The position numbers were made by a program, and so were the translations under genes. Positions 42,408-50,101 of a stretch of DNA of 50,101 nucleotides are shown piece by piece. How positions within the stretch are numbered: position 1 is the first letter of the stretch; each line of letters opens with the position of its first letter. Source of the DNA: Planctomycetales bacterium 71-10 (lineage in GTDB: Bacteria; Planctomycetota; Planctomycetia; Isosphaerales; Isosphaeraceae); the NCBI GenBank assembly GCA_001898385.1, contig MKTT01000058.1:159011-209111 (forward strand), read 5' to 3'. The notes under the pieces were generated by a model. That model saw only the letters and a list, made by a program, of their open reading frames with translations, searched no databases and had not been told where the DNA came from.

Positions 42408-43100
42408 TCATCCCTCGGAGTCGGCGCGGGCCGCGTCCAGGTCGGCGAACCAGAAGCCGTCCCGGTGGACGACCTCGCCGACCTCGACGAGGATCTCGCG
42501 TCGGAACGCCGGCGAGCGGTGGCAGAATGTGTGGAATTCGCCCCTCTCCCCGCAGGGATCGACGCCGGGGGGAAGGTCGGCGAGGAGCGCCTCGTCGAAT
42601 GGCCGGCCCACGAACTTCGGATCGAGCTGCTTCGGGTCGACGCACGTCAGGGTCGCGCCGATCCCCGCGGCGATCATCTCGCGAGCCAGGGCCGTGGTCG
42701 CCTCCGGCCCGCACCAGACCGGGAACAGGGGCTCCAGCCCGACCCCGCGCATCTTCGAGATGCGATAGTCGCGCACGTCCTCCAGGAACAGGTCTCCGAA
42801 CGCGACGTGGGTGACGCCGGCCTGTACCGCGCCGGCGCATGCCTTCGCCATGCGAGCCTCGTAGACCTCGTTCGAGCACGGGTACGGCAGCATCACCGCG
42901 CGGAGGGGCAGGCCCGCGGCCTCGGCCTGGGCTTCGACCAGACGTCGCCGCACGGCGTGCATCGCCGCCCGATCGGCCGCCTCGTTGAAGGTCGTCAAGA
43001 AGCCGACGACTTCCACGTCGCCCCGGCTTCGCAGGACGTGCAGCGCCCAGGCGCAGTCCTTGCCGGAACTCCACGAGAGCAGCACGCGCGGCCTGGACAT
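42408..43100 (-). CDS. PP-loop ATP-pyrophosphatase family protein (diphthine-ammonia-ligase-like)
   Basis: A 230-residue N-type ATP pyrophosphatase. It has the PP-loop SWSSGKDCAWAL at the start, GVTHVAFGDLFLEDVRDYR, EPLFPVWCGPE and a C-terminal CGERGEFHTFCHRSP block, as in the DUF71/diphthine--ammonia ligase group. Bacterial members probably form an amide or tRNA/cofactor bond of unknown nature, since bacteria lack diphthamide. The ATG at 43100 is preferred to an upstream in-frame start that would add 18 unconserved residues. It is convergent with cstA, with a 10-bp gap. Confidence 0.88.
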   Translation of the reverse strand: MSRPRVLLSWSSGKDCAWALHVLRSRGDVEVVGFLTTFNEAADRAAMHAVRRRLVEAQAEAAGLPLRAVMLPYPCSNEVYEARMAKACAGAVQAGVTHVAFGDLFLEDVRDYRISKMRGVGLEPLFPVWCGPEATTALAREMIAAGIGATLTCVDPKQLDPKFVGRPFDEALLADLPPGVDPCGERGEFHTFCHRSPAFRREILVEVGEVVHRDGFWFADLDAARADSEG

Positions 43101-43203
43101 CGTCGCTTCGCCCTTCGACTTTTGTGGGGGCGGAAATAGGCCGGGGCCGGCCATCCCCAGGGATGTCGGCCCCGACGTCCGGTGATCGCGGCGGTTGCGA
43201 CGT

Positions 43204-44784
43204 TCAGTCGACGCCGACGAGGGAATCCTCGGGCTTGCGGTTCCCCAGGACGCTGTGGCTCTTGCCGTAGGCGAAGTAGATCACCAGGCCGATCGCCATC
43301 CAGACGATGAGCCGGATCCAGGTGTCCAGCGGCAGCGGGAGCATCAGGCCGACGGCGGTGAGCACGCCCATCGGCGCCGTGAACCAGATGAACGGGGCCT
43401 TGAACGGCCGCTCGACGTCCGGCTGGGTGACGCGCAGGTAGAGCGTCCCCGCCGAGACGATCGCGAAGGCGAACAGGGTGCCGATCGAGGTCAGCTCGCC
43501 GGCCACGTTCAGCGGCAGGAGCGCCGCGGCCGTCATGACGATCAGGCCGGTGATGATCGTGGTGATGTACGGCGTGTGGAACCGAGGGTGGACCTTGGCC
43601 ACGATCGCCGGCAGCAGGCCGTCCTTGGACATGGAGTAGAAGATGCGGGGCTGGCTCATCAGCATGACGAGGATCACGGAGGAGAGCCCCATGATCGCGC
43701 CGATCTTCACGTAGAACGACAGCCACGGCATCTTCATCGCGTCGGTGGCGACGGCGACCGGGTCGGGGACGTGGAGCTGCTTGTAGTTCACCACGCCGGT
43801 CAGCACGATCGACCCGAGGAAATAGAGGGCCGTGCAGATCACCAGCGAGCCGATGATGCCGATGGGCATGTCGCGCTGGGGGTTCTTGGCCTCCTGGGCC
43901 GTCGTCGAGACGGCGTCGAAGCCGATGTACGCGAAGAAGACCAGGCCGGCCGCCCGCAGGACGCCGCTCCAGCCGTATCGGAAGTCGTACCAGGGGCCTT
44001 CCGAGGGCTGGATGTAGGAGCCGCCCCAGTTCTCGGAGCTGACCATCGGCAGGCCGAGGACGATCAGCAGGACGAGGATCGAGACCTTGATGAACACGAT
44101 CACGTTGTTGACCCGGGCCGACTCCTGCACGCCGACGACGAGCAGGGCCGTCACCAGGGCGACGATCAGCATCGCCGGGGCGTTGAACAGGGCGCTCGCC
44201 TGGGGGAACGACGCGTAGTCGATCCCGGCCCCCCGCAGGGCCTCCTCGACCGAGGCGAGCATCGACCAGCCGTGCCGCAGGTGGAGCTGCTGGGCGACGG
44301 CGTCGGGGACCTCGATCATCTTCGTCCCCGGCGCGGCGAGGAACTGCGCCGGCAGGTCCAGGCCGCGATCGTGCAGGAAGCTGGCGACGTAGCCGGACCA
44401 GTTGATGGCGACTGTCGTCGCGCCGACCATGTATTCGAGGATCAGGTCCCAGCCGATCAGCCAGGCGATGAACTCGCCCATCGTGGCGTAGGCGTAGGTG
44501 TAGGCCGAGCCGGCGACGGGGACGGTGGAGGCCATCTCCGCATAGCAGAGGCCGGCGAAGGCGCAGACGATGCCGCCCAGGACGAACGAGAGCGAGATGG
44601 CCGGTCCGGCGTACTTCGCGGACGCCTCGCCGGTGAGGCCGAAGAAGCCCGCCCCGATGACGGCGCCGATCCCCAGCATGATGAGGTTGACGCCGGTGAG
44701 GGTACGCTTCAGCCCCCCCTCCTCGCTCGCGGCCGCCTCGGCCTTGAGCGCGGCGATCGATTTACGGACCCACATATTCGCCAT
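43204..44784 (-). CDS. APC-family amino acid permease
   Basis: A 526-residue membrane transporter of the amino acid-polyamine-organocation superfamily. After a short cytoplasmic N-terminus, [20 protein letters not shown] (the TM1 unwound segment), [22 protein letters not shown] and [21 protein letters not shown] mark the cationic amino acid transporter branch, with about 12-14 helices. Substrate not settled; basic or branched-chain amino acids are plausible. The ATG at 44784 is selected because upstream sequence in the frame is Pro/Gly-rich and unlike a transporter N-terminus. Confidence 0.93.
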   Translation of the reverse strand: MANMWVRKSIAALKAEAAASEEGGLKRTLTGVNLIMLGIGAVIGAGFFGLTGEASAKYAGPAISLSFVLGGIVCAFAGLCYAEMASTVPVAGSAYTYAYATMGEFIAWLIGWDLILEYMVGATTVAINWSGYVASFLHDRGLDLPAQFLAAPGTKMIEVPDAVAQQLHLRHGWSMLASVEEALRGAGIDYASFPQASALFNAPAMLIVALVTALLVVGVQESARVNNVIVFIKVSILVLLIVLGLPMVSSENWGGSYIQPSEGPWYDFRYGWSGVLRAAGLVFFAYIGFDAVSTTAQEAKNPQRDMPIGIIGSLVICTALYFLGSIVLTGVVNYKQLHVPDPVAVATDAMKMPWLSFYVKIGAIMGLSSVILVMLMSQPRIFYSMSKDGLLPAIVAKVHPRFHTPYITTIITGLIVMTAAALLPLNVAGELTSIGTLFAFAIVSAGTLYLRVTQPDVERPFKAPFIWFTAPMGVLTAVGLMLPLPLDTWIRLIVWMAIGLVIYFAYGKSHSVLGNRKPEDSLVGVD

Positions 44785-44958
44785 CGGTAGACTCTCGCTC
44801 GTTCCGGGTATTGCGGTGGGGGGCTGCGACGCACCGCCGGGGGCCGGCGGGCGGGGGAAGGACGGGGCCGGGAGGATGTGGGGGCCGCCGGGAGAGGAGA
44901 GCATCCCGCCGGCCCTGGGCCGCGCCCGGACGATCATACAACATTCACGGACGCGCCG

Positions 44959-45591
44959 TCACGGCAGTTCCTGCACCTCGACCTTGCGGATCGCGACCTT
45001 GCTCCCCGGGTCGTGCTGCTGGAAGGCGAAGTGGCCGTCCTTCCACGTCTGGGCGAAGTCCATGAACATGTACAGCTCTTCGCCGTCGATCTTCACGCGG
45101 ATGTGGGGGGCCTTCCGGCCGCGCCACTCGCCGTCGATGCACTCGATCTCGTAGGTGAACCAGGTGTCGGGCTTGACGATGTCGCGGTAGATGTGGACGA
45201 AGCCGTAGAGCGACCCATTGCGGATCGGGTCGGTGTGGGTGCTGTTGATCTGGCACTCGTAGCCGTCGGTGAAGTTGCCGGTGTTGGTCGGCGAGCGGAA
45301 GTAGAGGCCGGAGTTGGCCTTGTCGGAGATCTTGACCTCGGCCTTGAGGCGGAAGTTCTTGTACTTCTTCGGGCTGTAGAGCATCGAGGCGGGGCCGGAG
45401 CCGCGGATCTCTCCGTCCACGACCTCCCACTTGCTCGCCGGGTTGCCGCCGACGGTCCAGCCGCTGAGGGTCTTGCCGTCGAACAGCGAGGTCCACTTCG
45501 GCTCCTCGGCGCGCGCCGGGGCCGCCGCCACCGCCGCCATCGCCATCGCCAGGGCGAGGGCCGCCCGGCGCGTCATGCTCATCGCGTTCAT
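44959..45591 (-). CDS. secreted DUF1080 protein
   Basis: A 210-residue exported protein with a signal peptide (ALALAMAMAAVAAAPARAEE) and a single DUF1080 domain: WTSLFDGKTLSGWTVGG, FRLKAEVKISDKANSGLYFR, YECQINSTHTDPIRNGSLYG and GHFAFQQHDPGSKVAIRKVEVQ. The QQHDPGS region belongs to the typical family C-terminus. One of several paralogous exported jelly-roll proteins in this window. AGGAG lies about 10 bases upstream of the ATG; a second in-frame ATG three codons later is possible. Confidence 0.9.
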   Translation of the reverse strand: MNAMSMTRRAALALAMAMAAVAAAPARAEEPKWTSLFDGKTLSGWTVGGNPASKWEVVDGEIRGSGPASMLYSPKKYKNFRLKAEVKISDKANSGLYFRSPTNTGNFTDGYECQINSTHTDPIRNGSLYGFVHIYRDIVKPDTWFTYEIECIDGEWRGRKAPHIRVKIDGEELYMFMDFAQTWKDGHFAFQQHDPGSKVAIRKVEVQELP

Positions 45592-45727
45592 CGTCGCCGT
45601 TCTCCTGGTCGTACGATCCCAAGGGCCCGGGGGCCCCTCGCACGAGGGCCGTTCCCGAGTTCGAGCCGCCAGTCTATAACGGGGCGGGGGGGCGTGCCAG
45701 GGGCCGCCCGCCCGAGGAGGATCGCCG

Positions 45728-46390
45728 TTGAACCCGACCGAGCCCGACCCGCGCCCGCCGACCGTCGAGGAGGCCGTCCGCCGACGCCGCGCGACGCCGG
45801 CCTTCGACCCCGCCCGTCCCCTGCCCTCGCCGCTGCTGGAACGGCTCCTCGCCGCGGCGACGCTCGCCCCATCCTCGGCGAACCTCCAGCCGTGGCGGTT
45901 CCTGGTCGTGCGCGAGGCGGCCAACCGACGCCGGCTGCGGGCCTGCGCGCGGAACCAGCCCAAGGTGACGCAGGCGCCCGTCGTCGTGATCGTCCTGGGC
46001 TACCACCACCCGGACCGCACCCACCTGGAGCCGATGCTGGCGATGCAGGTCGCCTCGGGGGCCTGCACGCTCGAGCGGGCCGCCGAGGCCCGCGGCCGGG
46101 CGGCCTCGGCGCTCCGCGACGTCCGGGACCGCGCCCTCTGGGCGACCCGCTCGACGATGCTCGCCGCGGCCACGCTGATGCTGGCTGCCGAGTCGCTGGG
46201 CGTGGCGTCGGCCCCGATGGAGGGCTTCGACGCCGAGGCCGTCCGGCGCGAGTTCGGCGTCCCCGACGACCATTCGGTCTGCTGCCTGATCGCCCTGGGA
46301 TACGCCGCCGAGGAGAGGCCGTTCCCCGGCCGGTTCGGCCTGGACGAGGTCTGCTACGCCGAGCACTTCGGCCGCCCCTGGGAGCCTTGA
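45728..46390 (+). CDS. nitroreductase family protein
   Basis: A 220-residue FMN-dependent oxidoreductase of the nitroreductase family. RRRRATPAFDPARPLP (FMN phosphate site), LAPSSANLQPWRFLVVRE and the C-terminal CCLIALGYAAEERPFPGR are family signatures. Substrates are unpredictable; quinone, nitro or flavin reduction are common. Start is TTG 45728 with a strong GAGGAGG about seven bases upstream, so this codon is well supported. It is divergent from the DUF1080 gene with 136 bp between. Confidence 0.9.
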   Translation: MNPTEPDPRPPTVEEAVRRRRATPAFDPARPLPSPLLERLLAAATLAPSSANLQPWRFLVVREAANRRRLRACARNQPKVTQAPVVVIVLGYHHPDRTHLEPMLAMQVASGACTLERAAEARGRAASALRDVRDRALWATRSTMLAAATLMLAAESLGVASAPMEGFDAEAVRREFGVPDDHSVCCLIALGYAAEERPFPGRFGLDEVCYAEHFGRPWEP

Positions 46391-46481
46391 GCCTGGAACG
46401 GGGTCCGGGGGCCGTTTACCATGCTCCCGAAGCGGCGGCGCGCGGCGTCGTCCCTCCCCCCCATCCTGAGGTGCTCACGAG

Positions 46482-47216
46482 ATGATCCGCGGATCCTTCG
46501 GCCCCCGCCGCCTCGTCGCGGCCCTGGCCGGTTCATTCCTGATCGCCGCGTCGGCCCAGGCCGTCGCCCAGGCCCCCCCGACCGCCGTCCCCGCCCCCAG
46601 GAAGGACGGCTGGTGGCAGCAGCGCCACGAGAAATACCTGGAGGACGTGAAGAAGGCCCGCGAGGGCGCCGGCGTCGACGTGATCTTCCTGGGCGACTCC
46701 ATCACCGAGGGCTGGGGCCAGAACCCGGTCTGGAAGAAGTACTACGGCCAGCGCAAGGCCCTGAACCTGGGGATCGGCGGCGACCAGACGCAGCACGTCC
46801 TCTGGCGGATCCAGAACGGCGAGCTGGTCGGCCTGCACCCCAAGGCGCTGATGCTCATGATCGGCACCAACAACGCGGGCTCCAACCCGGCCGACCAGAT
46901 CGCCGAGGGCGTGGAGGCGATCGTGGCCGAGCTTCAGAAGACGCTCCCCGACACCGAGATCCTCCTCCTGGGCGTCTTCCCCCGCGGCGAGAAGCCGGAC
47001 GACACGCGGAAGAAGCTCACCGACGTCAACGCCCGCATCTCCAAGCTGGACGGCGGCAAGGTCCACTACCTGGACATCGGCTCGTCGTTCGTCAACCCGG
47101 ACGGCACGATCTCCAAGGACATCATGCCCGACTACCTCCACCTGAGCGAGAAGGGCTATGAGCTGTGGGCCGCGGCCGTCGAGCCGACCCTCAAGAAGCT
47201 GCTGAAGGAAGACTGA
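46482..47216 (+). CDS. exported SGNH/GDSL hydrolase
   Basis: A 244-residue secreted esterase-like protein with a signal peptide (LVAALAGSFLIAASAQAVAQ). The four SGNH blocks are present: FLGDSITEG with the nucleophile S73, IGGDQ, IGTNN, and DYLHLSEKGY with the Asp-His pair (D217, H220). It resembles PAF-acetylhydrolase beta/gamma-like lipases and acetylxylan esterases, so deacylation of lipids or polysaccharides in the periplasm is likely. The ATG at 46482 gives a clean signal peptide. Confidence 0.93.
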   Translation: MIRGSFGPRRLVAALAGSFLIAASAQAVAQAPPTAVPAPRKDGWWQQRHEKYLEDVKKAREGAGVDVIFLGDSITEGWGQNPVWKKYYGQRKALNLGIGGDQTQHVLWRIQNGELVGLHPKALMLMIGTNNAGSNPADQIAEGVEAIVAELQKTLPDTEILLLGVFPRGEKPDDTRKKLTDVNARISKLDGGKVHYLDIGSSFVNPDGTISKDIMPDYLHLSEKGYELWAAAVEPTLKKLLKED

Positions 47217-47289
47217 GGTCGAGACGTCCCGCCTCCCCCGCGAGGGAAGGCCCGGCGGATCGTGCGGCGGCCGGCGGCGTCGGGGGCGT

Positions 47290-47865
47290 TCACCCCCGGC
47301 CCGCCGATTGCCATCGCTTGACGCCCTCCATGGGAAGCACGGCGGTCAGCACGTTCAGCACGAAACCGTCCCGGCAGGCGGCGAGGGCCGCCCCCTCCAG
47401 CGCGAGGAAGACCGCCGCCGAGGCCCGCGCCGGCAGCCGGGAGGCGACCTCGTATCCCAGCGCGCACGCCGCGAGGTCGCCCAGGGAATTGGCCACCGAA
47501 TCGCCGACGTAGCCCTGGGCCGCGGTGGTCTTCCGATAGTGGCCGATCACGGTCTCGGTGTTCTCGAACGCCTCCCAGGCAGACTCCAGGCCGACCGCCA
47601 GGACGAACCGCGAGTCGGCCGAGAGACGCCCCCGGAGCGGGCGGAGAAGGGCGTACAGCAGCAGCCCGTGGGGGACGTGCGTGATGGTGTAAGGGTCGGC
47701 GAGGTGCTGCGAATTGTGCGGCCCCCAGGCGTCCGAGACCCACGGCGCGGCGAGCCCGCAGCGGCACCACCAGCGCCGCCCCCGGGACCTCAGCACCGCG
47801 GCGAGCGACGCGCCGACGGCCGCCGCCAGGGCTCGACCGCGAGGACTCGGGCGTTCGGCGTCCAC
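47290..47865 (-). CDS. DUF2585 family membrane protein
   Basis: A 191-residue protein with hydrophobic segments and the DUF2585 signature: VSDAWGPHNSQHLADPYTITH, HGLLLYALL, WEAFENTETVIGHYR, and GYVGDSVANSLGDLAAC. Function unknown; the conserved His, Asp and Glu residues suggest metal binding near the membrane. The GTG at 47865 is chosen because GGAGGG lies six bases upstream and just 14 bp separate it from the ispD stop. It is probably cotranscribed with ispD. Confidence 0.82.
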   Translation of the reverse strand: MDAERPSPRGRALAAAVGASLAAVLRSRGRRWWCRCGLAAPWVSDAWGPHNSQHLADPYTITHVPHGLLLYALLRPLRGRLSADSRFVLAVGLESAWEAFENTETVIGHYRKTTAAQGYVGDSVANSLGDLAACALGYEVASRLPARASAAVFLALEGAALAACRDGFVLNVLTAVLPMEGVKRWQSAGRG

Positions 47866-47879
47866 GGCGTCCCTCCGGC

Positions 47880-48668
47880 TCAGATCCCGAAGAGGTCGGA
47901 CGGGCGGAGCTTCGGCAGGTCGTCCCACATCGCCCGCTCGTCGGCGAACGGATGGCCGCCCGGCCCCCGGGCCTCCTCCTCCTGCTCGATCACCCGGAGG
48001 ACGGCCCGCGCGAGCTTCAGGTCCTCCTGGGTCGTGATCTTGAGGTTGAACGCGGAGCCGGCCACGATCGCCACCGGATGGCCGGCCGCCTCCACGAGCT
48101 GCGCGTCGTCGGTGGCCGCCGCCGCCGGATCGCGGCGATCGTAGGCTTCGGCGAGCCAGTCGCGGCGGAAGACCTGGGGCGTCTGGGCCAGGTAGAGCCC
48201 CGCCCGCGGCACCGTGGCGGCGACGACGCCCTCTTCGACACGCTTGATCGTGTCGGCGACGGGGATCGCCAGCATGGCGGCCCCGCGTTCGAGGGCAGCG
48301 CCGAAGACCGCGGCGACCTGCGCCGGCGTCACGCACGGCCGGGCCGCGTCATGGACGGCGACAAAGTCGCACGACCCCTTGACCTTCGCCAGCGCGACCC
48401 CGACGGTATCGGATCGCTCGGCCCCGCCGATCACCACGTCGAGGCCCAGGAACGCGACGTCGTCGCGAAACCGCCTCTCGAACATCTCGCGGTCGTCCTC
48501 GGCGATGGCGATGATGATCTGGCCGACGTGGTCGTTGTTCAGGAACGGCCGGAGCGAGCGCAGCCACACCGCCCGCCCGTCCAGGTCCGTATAAATCTTC
48601 TTGGTCTTCGGGTCGCCGAAGCGGCTCGACCGGCCCGCGGCCGGCAAGATCACGGCGAAACGTCCCAT
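47880..48668 (-). CDS. ispD: 2-C-methyl-D-erythritol 4-phosphate cytidylyltransferase
   Basis: MEP-pathway enzyme that makes CDP-methylerythritol for isoprenoids. The 262-residue product starts with FAVILPAAGRSSRFGDPKTKK, has VVIGGAERSDTVGVAL, the diagnostic VHDAARPCVTP, and LAQTPQVFRRDWL, then NLKITTQEDLKLA. It is about 30 residues longer than usual, with an acidic tail (EQEEEARGPGGHPF, then DLFGI). The nucleotide motif is AAGRSSR instead of the common AAGxGxR, a mild change. Annotation as IspD is firm; TarI-like cytidylyltransferases are the alternative. Confidence 0.9.
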   Translation of the reverse strand: MGRFAVILPAAGRSSRFGDPKTKKIYTDLDGRAVWLRSLRPFLNNDHVGQIIIAIAEDDREMFERRFRDDVAFLGLDVVIGGAERSDTVGVALAKVKGSCDFVAVHDAARPCVTPAQVAAVFGAALERGAAMLAIPVADTIKRVEEGVVAATVPRAGLYLAQTPQVFRRDWLAEAYDRRDPAAAATDDAQLVEAAGHPVAIVAGSAFNLKITTQEDLKLARAVLRVIEQEEEARGPGGHPFADERAMWDDLPKLRPSDLFGI

Positions 48669-48882
48669 GGCGTCCTCCTTCGGCTCGGCCCACGTCGCAC
48701 ACCATCATGCGAAGGTCGTGCCCGTCGTGCGGGGCGCGGCGTCGCGCCCTCGTCCCGATTCTGGCCGCACATCGGCGGAGCGTCAACGATCCGGGCGTCT
48801 CGAAGGCTTGGCGTGGCCGGGCGGCGACGACAGAATCGGTGTATGGACGTTCGGTCACGTCGAGGTGAGGAGGCGAGCGACG

Positions 48883-49704
48883 ATGGAGTGCATGGGACCC
48901 GAGTGCGCCGCGACGATCCTGGAATGGCTCCGCGCCAGGGCCGAGGGCGCCCCCGCCGCGACGCCGACCGCCGGCCAGGTCCCCCGCCAGGGGCTGCTCT
49001 GGAAGGCCGCGCCGTACCAGGAGGACGCCCCGGCGATCACCTCCGCGGCCGAGATGGCCGGGGCGGTCGAGCACCTGAACTACGCGGTCTTCCGGCGCTA
49101 TCAGAACCAGCTCACCCGCGCCGAGCGCGGCCGGCTCGACAACTCCATCGAGAACGCCCTGTTCAAGATCGACCGCTACCTCGCGCGGCTCGACGACGTC
49201 GAGCGGGCGTCGCACGAGGCCGAGGTCGCACGGCTCCGCGACGAGGTCCGCGACCACAAGGAGCGCGCCGAGCGCCTCCGCCTCCAGGCCCGCCGCGCCG
49301 AGCTGAAGCTCGCCCAGCTCACCACGCTCTCGCCCGAGACCTTCGAGGAGTTCGTCGGCGAGCTGTTCGAGGCGATGGGCTACGAGGTGGCCCAGGTCGG
49401 CGGGTCGGGCGACGAGGGGATCGACATCCACCTGCGGCGTTCCGGGCTCCGCGCGGTCGTCCAGTGCAAGTACCACAAGCGGGGCGTCGTGGGCTCTCCG
49501 GAACTCCAGAAATTCCTGGGCTCGGTCCACCACGCCCACGCGCACAAGGGGTATTTCGTCACCACCAGCACGTTCTCGCTGGCCGCGGAGAAGTTCGCCG
49601 CCGACCATCCGATCGAGCTGGTCGACGGCCCCCGGATCGTCGAGTTGGTGACGCAGGCGCTCGGCCCGGGGGCCCGCAAGGAGCCCGAACCCTCGTGGTT
49701 CTGA
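48883..49704 (+). CDS. Mrr-like restriction endonuclease with coiled-coil N-terminus
   Basis: A 273-residue protein. Residues 1-100 are a unique, partly helical N-terminus; about 105-147 is a charged coiled coil (VERASHEAEVARLRDEVR, then ERAERLRLQ); 150-260 is an Mrr-type PD-(D/E)XK nuclease with FEEFVGELFEAMGYEV, GGSGDEGIDIH (D181) and VVQCKYHKR (Q194, K196). Mrr proteins cut methylated or foreign DNA. There is no methylase or specificity gene next to it, so it is either a stand-alone Type IV-like enzyme or has a housekeeping role. GAGGAGG precedes the ATG at 48883. Confidence 0.86.
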   Translation: MECMGPECAATILEWLRARAEGAPAATPTAGQVPRQGLLWKAAPYQEDAPAITSAAEMAGAVEHLNYAVFRRYQNQLTRAERGRLDNSIENALFKIDRYLARLDDVERASHEAEVARLRDEVRDHKERAERLRLQARRAELKLAQLTTLSPETFEEFVGELFEAMGYEVAQVGGSGDEGIDIHLRRSGLRAVVQCKYHKRGVVGSPELQKFLGSVHHAHAHKGYFVTTSTFSLAAEKFAADHPIELVDGPRIVELVTQALGPGARKEPEPSWF

Positions 49705-49721
49705 CCGGCGGGCGGAATCGA

Positions 49722-49751
49722 TTGGAAACGGCCCGCGTCGCGTCCTATGAT
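49722..49751 (+). promoter_or_regulatory. candidate promoter upstream of the last gene
   Basis: TTGGAA (49722-49727), an 18-bp spacer and TATGAT (49746-49751), about 200 bases before the start codon at 49953, so the leader would be long. Confidence 0.35.
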
Positions 49752-49952
49752 TCGTCCTGGCGGGACCGCGAGGGCGCATCGGATACGTCGACTCGGCCGG
49801 ATATGTCGACGACCCGGCGCGCGCCCCGCGCCCCTCGGCCGGGGGCCCGCCGGGTGGCGACTTGACCGGGCGGGAGACGCCCGTGTACTTTCCACATCGA
49901 GGACGTCTCGGACGACAGCCCGGGCCACCCCCGGCCAAGGAGGGTTCATCTC

Positions 49953-50101
49953 ATGGCTCCGCGCACCCAGTCCCCCGCGCCGCGCTCCCTCGACCTACCG
50001 CCGGAGTTCGAAGACCTGGCGGGCCCCATCAGCGGCGACCTCAAGGTCGTCGCGTCGATCCTGGCCGAGCGCGCGACCGAGCGGCTGATGATCTCCAACC
50101 G
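49953..50101 (+). CDS. unidentified gene, 3' truncated by the window
   Basis: The ATG at 49953 follows AAGGAGG at about 9 bases and opens a frame to the window end. The visible 49 residues have a Pro-rich start and then an acidic helical stretch (FEDLAGPISGDLKVVASILA). Too little is present to name a family. Confidence 0.6.
   Translation, partial: MAPRTQSPAPRSLDLPPEFEDLAGPISGDLKVVASILAERATERLMISN

Overview
The window is a very GC-rich bacterial chromosome segment, most likely from a planctomycete and plausibly from the Isosphaeraceae (inference from gene content). The markers are a DUF1559 pseudopilin-like protein with an H-X9-DG tail, a PEP-CTERM protein, several secreted DUF1080/LamG-like proteins, a membrane Ser/Thr kinase with WD40 repeats, an S46 peptidase and a Uma2 protein. 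I see no phage, insertion sequence, CRISPR array, rRNA or tRNA. It looks like core and lineage-specific chromosome rather than a mobile island.

Layout. 1-4 kb: lipB (5' end outside the window)-lipA-leuC-leuD on the plus strand, for lipoate and leucine synthesis; leuC and leuD are separated by four copies of a palindromic repeat. 4-7 kb, minus strand: a rhodanese/DUF2892 protein and a bd-type quinol oxidase (cydA, cydB) of the short-Q-loop, cyanide-insensitive kind. 7.2-10.1 kb, plus: sulfate assimilation, with an Fe-S type APS reductase, an Rrf2 regulator and a sulfurylase/APS-kinase fusion. 10.4-11.8 kb: DUF1559 protein plus a small lipoprotein, closed by a strong terminator. 11.8-16.4 kb, minus: Dabb protein, mtnA, an acidic protein, alanine dehydrogenase, a lipoprotein and a PEP-CTERM protein. 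16.7-23.2 kb: DUF1080 protein, glutaredoxin-like protein, histidine phosphatase (minus), adenylate kinase, OPT transporter, a gene-free repeat-bearing 750 bp, and an N-acetylneuraminate-lyase-like aldolase. 23.2-32 kb: DUF1080 protein, kinase-WD40 protein, LamG-like protein, S46 peptidase, HNH protein and site-2-protease-like protein. 32-40 kb: FHA-GGDEF cyclase, TIM-barrel isomerase, ArsR regulator, thrC-dapB, two small lineage proteins, a UDP-glucuronate-decarboxylase-like epimerase, a SUI1/eIF1 protein and Uma2. 40-50 kb: cstA, PP-loop ATPase, amino-acid permease, DUF1080 protein, nitroreductase, SGNH hydrolase, DUF2585 protein, ispD, an Mrr-like nuclease and a truncated unknown gene.

The most unusual points are enzymes whose family is clear but whose catalytic residues are not. 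The LipB homologue has Arg and Pro where the catalytic Lys and Cys should be. The sulfurylase half of the Sat-CysC fusion has lost key residues of all three nucleotide/sulfate-binding motifs, and its reading frame seems to start at an ATC codon behind a good Shine-Dalgarno. Other points are a dyad over the cysH promoter that could be the Rrf2 operator, a recurring TAGAAT/TATGAT -10-like motif in front of many genes, and a family of about 46-bp palindromic repeats. No wholly new multi-gene system stands out. The sulfur/respiration block at 4-10 kb is the most coherent candidate for follow-up.
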